Below are positions 43,542-49,565 of a stretch of 49,565 bases of DNA, piece by piece; the stretch's first letter is position 1; each line of letters opens with the position of its first letter. The DNA is from Verrucomicrobiota bacterium (lineage in GTDB: Bacteria; Verrucomicrobiota; Verrucomicrobiia; Opitutales; Intestinicryptomonadaceae): positions 1 through 49,565 of the forward strand of contig QALA01000018.1 of NCBI GenBank assembly GCA_003343565.1. The letters are read 5' to 3'. Both the position numbers and the translations under genes were made by a program. Under the pieces are notes generated by a model that was not told the origin of the DNA, did no database searches, and worked only from the letters and a program-made list of their open reading frames with translations.

Positions 43542-44579
43542 ATGCGAAGGAGAAAATTTATATCCGCGGGGCTTAGGGCGGGATTCGGACTTGCCGCGAT
43601 TTCCGTCGCCGGGTGCGCTTCGGCCGGAAATTCCAAAAAAGATCAAAACGCCTCGAAGCGGCGGGAAAATGCCCAAGATTCAAATTTGAAAGGCGGGGCG
43701 TCGAATAGGTTTAAAATGAAGTTTGCGCCGCGCCAGTGGCTCTTTAGAAACGTCGCCGGAAAAGACGAGGCCGGGAGAATGCGCTGGCTGAAAGAGCAGG
43801 GGTTTTATGCGCTCGAAGGGGCGTTTTTCATTCAGCCGATGAAAAAATATTCCTCCGAGGAAATAGACCGCCAACTCAAGATAGGCGAATGCGCGGCGGA
43901 ATTTGGCTTTGAAATGGGCGGGTGCAGCGCGATGAACGAGAAGGACTCGCCGATTATGAGCGGCGAGAAATTCAAAATGCCCGACGGAAAAGTCGTTCTG
44001 GGGCGTTCCGCGATACGCGATCTGCTGGTGGAGCAAATGGAGGCGACTTTCGCCGTCCTGCGCCGCCTGCGCAGCTGCGCGTTCATAATAGGGGCCGGCT
44101 CCAAAGATCCGTCGCTGCCGGACGAAAAGCAGTTTGAAAATGTCGTGGAGAATTTGAAATTCTGCGCCCGCCACTGCGAGCGCAACGGCTTCACGATGCT
44201 CATAGAGCCGCTGAACACTTCCAGCCACCCGAACATATATTTCGACAATGCGACTCTCGGCGCAAAGGCGTCCGCGCTCGTCGGCAGCAAAAACTGCCGG
44301 ATACTTTTCGACATCTTTCACGAGCACATGCAAACCGGTTCGCTCAAATCGCTGGAAAATCCCGACGTGTGGTCGCAAATAGGGGCGTTCCACTTTTCGG
44401 ATTCGCCCACAAGGCAGGAGCCGTTCACGGGAAAAATCGATTATCGCCGGCTGATGGGGCTTCTCAAGCGCAACAACTGGAGCGGAATAATCGGGCTCGA
44501 ACACGGTCAGAGCTTGAAGGGGGCAAAGGGCGACTTGAAGGTTTTGGAGGCGTACAGAAAGCTGGACGCCATGATATGA
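43542..44579 (+). CDS. Exported (Tat/lipoprotein-like) sugar phosphate isomerase/epimerase-like TIM barrel
   Basis: 345 residues, paralogous to the protein at 1787-2740. The N-terminus MRRRKFISAGLRAGFGLAAI is twin-arginine-like and runs into a lipobox (SVAGC), suggesting a Tat-exported lipoprotein. Metal-site motifs in order are MLIEPLN (Glu), ILFDIFHEHMQ (Asp/His), FTGKIDY and GIIGLEHGQS (Glu). Unlike its paralogue, it has GKIDY in place of GEINY. A strong AAGGGGGG ribosome binding site precedes the ATG. The oxidoreductase gene follows after 33 bp, so the pair probably processes a sugar or polyol in the envelope; the substrate is unknown. Confidence 0.87.
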   Translation: MRRRKFISAGLRAGFGLAAISVAGCASAGNSKKDQNASKRRENAQDSNLKGGASNRFKMKFAPRQWLFRNVAGKDEAGRMRWLKEQGFYALEGAFFIQPMKKYSSEEIDRQLKIGECAAEFGFEMGGCSAMNEKDSPIMSGEKFKMPDGKVVLGRSAIRDLLVEQMEATFAVLRRLRSCAFIIGAGSKDPSLPDEKQFENVVENLKFCARHCERNGFTMLIEPLNTSSHPNIYFDNATLGAKASALVGSKNCRILFDIFHEHMQTGSLKSLENPDVWSQIGAFHFSDSPTRQEPFTGKIDYRRLMGLLKRNNWSGIIGLEHGQSLKGAKGDLKVLEAYRKLDAMI

Positions 44580-44612
44580 CGCTTAAATCAAAATACAAAA
44601 TATAGTGGCAAT

Positions 44613-45902
44613 ATGGACAGACGAAACGCGATAAAAACCGCCGCAACGCTGGGGGCAATGGCGGCTCTTCCCAAATTCTCGTGGGCGGAAGGAAAACAAT
44701 CCAGACTCAAAGTCGGTTTGATAGGCTGCAGCGGGCGCGGCATGGGAGCGGTGCGCGACATGCTCGCCGCGGCGAACGGCTCGGTGCAAATAACGTCGAT
44801 AGCGGATCTTTTTCCGGACCGCCTTGAGGTCGCCCTCAACTCTTTCAAGCGCAACGCAAAGACCTTCGGGGCCGACTGCTTCGACGTTCCGGCCTCGCGC
44901 CAGTTTGCCGGCTGGGACGCCTACAAGCAGCTCTTGGCGGAGGACGTGGATATAGTAATACACGCCACGCCGCCGGTCTTTAGGCCGCTCCATTTGCGCG
45001 CGGCGGCGGAGGCGGGAAAACACATGTTTGTCGAAAAGCCCGCCTGCGTGGATCCGGTGCAGGCGCGCGAACTGGAGGAGGTCGCAAAACTGGCGGACGA
45101 AAAAAACCTGTCCATTGTTCCAGGCGTTCAGCGGCGTTTTCACAAGGGTTATCAGGAGGCCATTAAGCGCGTTCACGACGGCGACATAGGCGAAATATTG
45201 GCCGCGCAGGTCTATTGGCTAAATTCGAGATTCTGGATTCAAAACGGCGGAAAGCTCTACCTGCAAAATCCCGACCCCATGCAGATGGAGTATCAAATAA
45301 GAAATTGGTTCATCTTTCGCTGGATATCCGGAGACTGCTATGTGGAGCAGCACGTGCACAATCTCGACATACTGCGCTGGGTCATGGATAAGGATCCGCT
45401 CGTCGTAAACGGTGTGGGCGGGCGCAGATGGGACTTGACCTATCCGAATCTCGGCGACCGCTTCAGCCATTTTGCCGTCGATTATGATTTCGGCAACGGC
45501 GTACACGCTTCGAGTTATAGCCGGCGCGAGCCTAAGTCGAAAGACTATGTGCACGAGCGCATCGTGGGCACAAAGGGAATACTCGAAATGGGCTACGACA
45601 AACAGCGCATTATCGGGAAGAAGGCCTGGGAATCTCCGAAAGACATTCCCCAGTGTCTGGAGGAGGAACACCGCGTTTTGATTGAGTCTGTTCAAAACAA
45701 CAAACCGGTAAACATGCTTCGCGCCATGTTGGACTCCACACTCATGGCCATTGCCGGACGCGAAAGCTGCTACGCCGGCCAGGATTTCAAATTTGCGTGG
45801 CTCAAGAACCGCTCGAAGCAGTCGTTTGCGCCGAAGGAGTGGAAGCTGGGGGTTCACGACCTCGATCCCGTTCCCCTTCCGGGCGAATACAAGCTGTCGT
45901 AA
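44613..45902 (+). CDS. Tat-exported Gfo/Idh/MocA-family oxidoreductase
   Basis: 429 residues. MDRRNAIKTAATLGAMAALP is a twin-arginine signal, so a folded, NAD(P)-loaded enzyme would be exported, as with glucose-fructose oxidoreductase. The Rossmann fold reads KVGLIGCSGRGMGAVRDML, and EKPACVDPVQAREL is the EKP motif that orients the cofactor. The C-terminal beta-sheet domain includes HKGYQEAIKRVHDGDIGEI and the GDCYVEQHVHNLDILRWVM segment, with His residues at the usual catalytic place. It is co-transcribed with the isomerase-like gene upstream. Verrucomicrobia and Planctomycetes carry many such pairs. The substrate is not known. Confidence 0.93.
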   Translation: MDRRNAIKTAATLGAMAALPKFSWAEGKQSRLKVGLIGCSGRGMGAVRDMLAAANGSVQITSIADLFPDRLEVALNSFKRNAKTFGADCFDVPASRQFAGWDAYKQLLAEDVDIVIHATPPVFRPLHLRAAAEAGKHMFVEKPACVDPVQARELEEVAKLADEKNLSIVPGVQRRFHKGYQEAIKRVHDGDIGEILAAQVYWLNSRFWIQNGGKLYLQNPDPMQMEYQIRNWFIFRWISGDCYVEQHVHNLDILRWVMDKDPLVVNGVGGRRWDLTYPNLGDRFSHFAVDYDFGNGVHASSYSRREPKSKDYVHERIVGTKGILEMGYDKQRIIGKKAWESPKDIPQCLEEEHRVLIESVQNNKPVNMLRAMLDSTLMAIAGRESCYAGQDFKFAWLKNRSKQSFAPKEWKLGVHDLDPVPLPGEYKLS

Positions 45903-46616
45903 AAATTGTAAAAATTGCGCCCGTCGGACGGCGAAGTTATTTGGGAGTCGTTCGCGGGCGTTTGGCGGAAGTTGCGCCGGCGGTTGCGAACTTTCGGCGC
46001 GGTGAAAAATATTTTTTTGCGGTGCGCGGAGCTTTTTCCAAACGGGGCATAACGGAAAAATTTTTTTAACTAAAAATAACGGGAAATCGCGCGAAGATTT
46101 GCGCAATTTTACGGGCTCCGAAATGTCGGAAAGCGGGAAATGCGGGAGTGTTTGGCGGCTTTGAAAAACTTGTCTTAAGCCGTTTTTTTTGATATGCGGG
46201 CGACGTATTTCGCGCGGGATTCGGCGCGCTCGGCCGCATGGAAATTAAATTTCAGATCGGAAAGCCTTTTTTTTAACCCGTTGTCCGATTGCCGAGCGCC
46301 GAAAATATAAATTAAAATTTATGCGCGCCGCAGTCGGGTGAGATTTTGCGTTTTGTTGGGAAGGATTCCCCAGCTTTTCCGTTTGAAAAATCTTGCATCT
46401 TTTCGCCTTTCACGCGCCGAAGCTTTTTCGCAGAATGCGCTTTTGTATTGATAAATGACCTATGATAAATTGGGAGCCGTGCGCCGCGAAAATAGCGGTA
46501 AAATATTTGTCGCGCCGTTTGTCGGAAAGGGAAAAGTTTTGGGCGGCATTGGTTTTTTCCGGGCTTGTTGCCTGAAATTTGACGCGGCGTCTGCGGGGGG
46601 GGAATAGAGATATTAA
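45903..46616. other. Non-coding gap, no gene recognised
   Basis: About 710 bp between convergent transcription units, with T-runs and G-runs but no open frame of quality. No terminator was recognised for the oxidoreductase gene. Confidence 0.55.
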
Positions 46617-46647
46617 AAATCCGGACGCTTCGAAAGCGTCCGGATTT
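46617..46647 (-). terminator. Very strong rho-independent terminator of the Hsp20 gene
   Basis: A 14-bp perfect stem (46617-46630 with 46634-46647, AAATCCGGACGCTT and its complement) closes a 3-nt loop. On the minus strand it is followed by TTTTTAATA. It lies 36 bp beyond the stop codon. Confidence 0.95.
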
Positions 46648-46683
46648 GGCGGAAATAATATTGTTTTAGAATCTCCGAAAAAA

Positions 46684-47370
46684 CTATTCCACCTTGATGG
46701 ATTTGCCTTCCGAGGCGTCCTCGTTTGATTTTGCTATGGTTAGGGTTAGGACGCCGTCTTTGCACTTCGCCTTGATTGCGTCCGGATTCGTTCCGCGCGG
46801 CAGGCTAAAGCTGCGTCTGAATGCGCCGTAAGCGCGTTCGCAAGTCCGGTAGTTGTCGGATTTATCGCTTTTAATTTTTTCCTTTTGCCCGCATACGGTA
46901 AGTATGTTGCCCTTTAAGTCTATTTTTATGGAATCTTTCGGTATTCCCGGCACTTCCATCATTATTACGTAGGCGTCTTTTGTTTCCGTAATTTCGCAAT
47001 TCGGAACGAAGCGGGGCGGAGGGGCCGGCATATTCCAGTTTGCGGAAACAATGCGGCAATCGCCCCTCGGCCGCCTGCCGTGGTAGTAGTATCCGCATCT
47101 CATGAACGGATCGCCGCAGAAGTTGCCGCTAATTCGCGCCATTCGATGATGGCGTCCGAACGCGGGGTTGTGAAACGGCCTGTTGAATCGCGGGCAGGGC
47201 GCAATTGCCGTTGCGGGACCTCCCGGACAAACGGATATTGCGCGTTCCCGATTGTCGGAGTCGGTCTTTTCGATAATCGCTACGGCGGAGTCTTCGGCGG
47301 CGAATGCTCCGGCTATTCCGGCAATCAAAAACGCCAAGAAAATGCAGCCGGCTTTTTTTGTATTAGTCAT
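46684..47370 (-). CDS. Small heat-shock protein (Hsp20/alpha-crystallin domain) with a signal peptide
   Basis: 228 residues from the ATG at 47370, chosen for its AAAGGAG ribosome binding site; the open frame continues upstream without one. Residues 1-24 form a clear Sec signal (TNTKK, hydrophobic core CIFLAFLIAGIAG, AFA-A cleavage). Residues 45-125 are Pro/Arg/His/Cys-rich (six Cys among 48-125; HNPAFGRHHR; GYYYHGRRPRGDC). The alpha-crystallin domain spans about 127-214 with VIMMEVPGIPKDSIKIDLKGNILTV, AYGAFRRSFSLP and the DGVLTLTIAK motif. The mature protein has nine cysteines. Hsp20 chaperones are normally cytosolic, so an exported, Cys-rich member is unusual. A TATAAT -10 box lies upstream on the minus strand (about 47397-47402). 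Confidence 0.9.
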   Translation of the reverse strand: MTNTKKAGCIFLAFLIAGIAGAFAAEDSAVAIIEKTDSDNRERAISVCPGGPATAIAPCPRFNRPFHNPAFGRHHRMARISGNFCGDPFMRCGYYYHGRRPRGDCRIVSANWNMPAPPPRFVPNCEITETKDAYVIMMEVPGIPKDSIKIDLKGNILTVCGQKEKIKSDKSDNYRTCERAYGAFRRSFSLPRGTNPDAIKAKCKDGVLTLTIAKSNEDASEGKSIKVE

Positions 47371-47919
47371 ATGCTTTCTCCTTTCTTGCTTTGATATTAT
47401 ATAACGCAATTTTTCGGAAAAAGTTTGGATATTGCAAAATTCGTCCGAAATTTTCATTTTGGCTGCGGTGTTGTGTCGGTACGTTCGCGCGTCTTGCATT
47501 TGACGGGAGGCGGATTGACGGGAGGTGTCGTCGGTTTGCCGATTGGCGTACTGGGAAAATTGACGGCGACGGAAAGTCTTGGAATTTCTGCGTGATTTTA
47601 ATGTGAAAATTCGCGCGCTTTTGGGGCGAAACGGCACAGTCGCGCTGGCGGCACAGGCGAATTTGCGCCGGCGGAGGGAAGGAGAATGCTTTTAAATTAT
47701 GTTTTGGTTAAAACTTAAAAAGGGGTAGACTTGGGAGAATCTAAATTCGTGCGGCGGTTCCCAAAGCGGGCGTAAGAAAATTGCATGTCGAAGGTTCAAT
47801 CGCGCGGGGGGAATATGGCCAAAGCGCGGCAGGGAATTGATTTTTTCTAAATCTCTGCCGGTGTTTGGCCGCGCAATTTTGACGGAATTTGCAAGCGTTG
47901 CAAATCGCGCGAAAATATT
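47371..47919. other. Intergenic region, no gene recognised
   Basis: About 550 bp upstream of the Hsp20 gene and downstream of the RHS gene. It contains the Hsp20 -10 box TATAAT on the minus strand near 47400, without a consensus -35. No CIRCE element or sigma-32-type promoter was seen. The rest shows no feature I can name. Confidence 0.5.
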
Positions 47920-49565
47920 TTACCAGACTTTTTTGCCCTTCAGAATACCGTCGACGTCCCAGTCGTACTGTATGCCGCCGAGGGGATTGTCTTTTGGGTC
48001 GTAATTCTGTATGCTTTTTAGGCGGAATTGGTCGTCGTAAGAATAGACGCTCTTGTTGCCGCTTGGAAAGAGTTTGGTAAGAAGCATTTGATTTTTTTTG
48101 TCGTAGTAGTAGCGGATCAAACCGGCGTTGTTGACGGCGACCTCCAATGGCCTGTTGAGGGAGTCGTATTTATAGCGAATTTCGCTGCGCTCCTGCTCGC
48201 TTTTATCGGGTTTTTGAAGGGCGCTGAATACGCGTTTGCGAAGGCCGGTTTTCGTGTATTCAAATATGGCGGCGCTTTTTGTTCCGTCGGGATAGGAGGC
48301 TACCCGCTTAATCTGGCGCCCAAGCGCGTCGTATTCCATTTCAATGGCCACCTTCGCCGAAACTATGGATTTTATTCGGCCGTATTCGTCGTAAACGGTG
48401 TCCGTAATTTGCCCGTCGGAAAAGTCGCGCCTTGTCACCCTGTCGAAATCGTCGTACTCTATTTTGATGGACTGTTCTTTGGTCTTTTTTTCCGCAAGAT
48501 TGCCGTATTTGTCGTATTTGTTTTCAATCGTTTGGCCTATGTGGTTTTCGTGGAAAACCATCTTGCCGCGGGCGTCGTATTCAAATTTTACGTCGCTGCC
48601 GTCGGGCGCGATCCAGCCGGTGAGCTCTCCAATGGGATTGTACTTGTATTGAATGGTGTCTTTCAGCGGATTTACCTCCTCGATGAGCTTTCCGTCGAGG
48701 TCGTAGGTCTTTTGGGTCTGCGCTCCCCTGTTGTTTATTAGCGACGTGTACTCCTTTTTGTCTTTGATTTCCCTGTCGATGGAGAGCCAGTTTTCGCCGT
48801 TGCGCGTCAAAAGTTTCAGATGCCCGTTGGGGTAGTAGGAATACTCCCATACTATCTTGCCGTTTTCGACGACGCGTTTGATTTGAGAGTATTCGTCGTA
48901 TTCGAACTTTATGGAATTGCCGTTTGAATACTCCCTCTTTGTCAACCTGCCGAAATCGTCGTATTCCCACGCTATCCAAACGCCCAGAGGATAGTTCCGG
49001 CGCGTTATTCGGCCGAGCGCGTCATATGCGTACACTTGGGTCGCGTTGTCCGCGTTTTTAAACGAGATCATTTGCTTGTCTGCCCCGTAGGAGAACTCGG
49101 AAGTTTCGCCAAGGGGATTAGTTATTCTTGTCGGACGCATGGAATTTTCGTCGTATTCGTACTTCGTTGGGGGATAGTCTCCGACGGTTATCTCTATGAT
49201 TCTGTCCTGCTCGTCGTATTTGTATTGAGTGGGCTTTTCGCCGCGCTTTGTCATTTTCGATATTCTGCCGTCCTCGTCGTAGTCCAATTTTACGATTATT
49301 TCGCCTTTGGGAGAGGTTATTTGGCTGAGTTTGTTTGTCGCCTCATTCTGAAAGCCGCGTCCCCACTGCACCGAACTTGAAACGCCCCCTTTGTCTATGT
49401 TCGTCAATCGGTTGGTTAGGGGATTGAAAATTATCTTGTCTGCATTTCCCAGAAGGTTTGCCTTTTGCATGACAATTCCGGCCCTCTCCTGCCCGAAGGC
49501 GTATATGTTGTCGGAATCCGACAATAAAACGGGTTTGAACTTCGCGTTGTCCAAATAGCGCCTTC
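47920..49565 (-). CDS. RHS/YD-repeat protein, C-terminal part (5' end outside the window)
   Basis: The frame is open to the right edge of the window, so the N-terminus is missing; about 548 residues are visible. They consist almost entirely of YD repeats of roughly 20-21 residues, such as KYDEQDRIIEITVGDYPPT, EYDDFGRLTKREYSNGNS, EYDEYSQIKRVVENGK and YDALGRQIKRVASYPDGT. These wind into the large beta-cocoon of RHS, teneurin and Tc-toxin proteins. The protein ends at IQYDWDVDGILKGKKVW, with no conserved RHS core motif (PxxxxDPxG) and no toxin domain. It is either a structural cell-surface YD protein or a truncated RHS protein. No immunity gene follows downstream. Confidence 0.9.
   Translation of the reverse strand, partial: RRYLDNAKFKPVLLSDSDNIYAFGQERAGIVMQKANLLGNADKIIFNPLTNRLTNIDKGGVSSSVQWGRGFQNEATNKLSQITSPKGEIIVKLDYDEDGRISKMTKRGEKPTQYKYDEQDRIIEITVGDYPPTKYEYDENSMRPTRITNPLGETSEFSYGADKQMISFKNADNATQVYAYDALGRITRRNYPLGVWIAWEYDDFGRLTKREYSNGNSIKFEYDEYSQIKRVVENGKIVWEYSYYPNGHLKLLTRNGENWLSIDREIKDKKEYTSLINNRGAQTQKTYDLDGKLIEEVNPLKDTIQYKYNPIGELTGWIAPDGSDVKFEYDARGKMVFHENHIGQTIENKYDKYGNLAEKKTKEQSIKIEYDDFDRVTRRDFSDGQITDTVYDEYGRIKSIVSAKVAIEMEYDALGRQIKRVASYPDGTKSAAIFEYTKTGLRKRVFSALQKPDKSEQERSEIRYKYDSLNRPLEVAVNNAGLIRYYYDKKNQMLLTKLFPSGNKSVYSYDDQFRLKSIQNYDPKDNPLGGIQYDWDVDGILKGKKVW

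Noticed and set aside
47371..47460. CIRCE or sigma-32-type heat-shock control of the Hsp20 gene
   Set aside because: No TTAGCACTC/GAGTGCTAA pair and no CTTGAA/CCCCAT-type promoter; only a plain TATAAT is visible.

Overview
The window looks like part of the chromosome of a strictly anaerobic, probably Verrucomicrobiota-like (Opitutales/Lentisphaerae-type) bacterium from a gut or sediment. This is inference from gene content: pyruvate:ferredoxin oxidoreductase, a sodium-pumping methylmalonyl-CoA decarboxylase, Tat-exported sugar isomerase/epimerase and Gfo/Idh/MocA proteins, a BNR-repeat sialidase-like protein and a compact type II-C Cas9. No 16S rRNA gene or ribosomal protein gene is present to settle it. 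Genes are moderately GC-rich and separated by unusually large non-coding gaps (several of 600-900 bp), many of which carry direct repeats.

Layout. 1-1000: non-coding with a direct repeat. 1.1-2.7 kb: a small lipoprotein and a Tat-exported xylose-isomerase-like TIM barrel. 3.3-14.7 kb: the whole methylmalonyl-CoA route to propionate. It comprises mutB and mutA on the minus strand, then epimerase, carboxyltransferase, OadG-like gamma subunit, biotin carrier, OadB-like sodium-pump subunit and a CoA-transferase on the plus strand. 15.0-20.0 kb: a complete type II-C CRISPR-Cas locus with tracrRNA, a 5-repeat array, and cas2, cas1 and cas9 on the opposite strand. 20.7 kb: a tRNA-Glu(CUC) with an odd anticodon loop. 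21.0-26.6 kb: a sialidase-like protein and pyruvate:ferredoxin oxidoreductase. 27.0-29.5 kb: a repeat pair, then an NSS-family sodium symporter with a 59-residue MetS-like partner. 30.2-36.0 kb: a WbpM/PglF-type nucleotide-sugar dehydratase, an ABC-F ATPase, a HAD phosphatase and a D-2-hydroxyacid dehydrogenase. 36.3-42.7 kb: a tripartite RND efflux operon. 42.7-43.3 kb: a roughly 0.3-kb tandem duplication. 43.5-45.9 kb: a second Tat-exported isomerase-like protein with a Gfo/Idh/MocA oxidoreductase. 46.7-47.4 kb: a small heat-shock protein with a signal peptide. 47.9 kb to the end: the C-terminal part of an RHS/YD-repeat protein.

How it works together. PFOR turns pyruvate into acetyl-CoA and reduced ferredoxin. 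Succinyl-CoA is rearranged by MutAB, epimerised by Mce, decarboxylated to propionyl-CoA by the biotin-dependent Na+ pump (MmdA, OadG, BCCP, OadB), and the CoA moiety is passed back to succinate or acetate by the CoA-transferase. This gives propionate plus a sodium gradient, which the NSS symporter could use. The CRISPR locus resembles the Neisseria/Campylobacter type II-C arrangement: every repeat carries its own near-consensus promoter, and the tracrRNA lies next to the array.

Most notable items: the repeat-embedded promoters and tracrRNA of the CRISPR locus; a roughly 160-residue biotinyl-like insertion in the OadB subunit; an exported, cysteine-rich Hsp20; the MetS-like micro-ORF; C33 in tRNA-Glu; and a 73-bp repeat pair whose differences are mostly synonymous in one reading frame.
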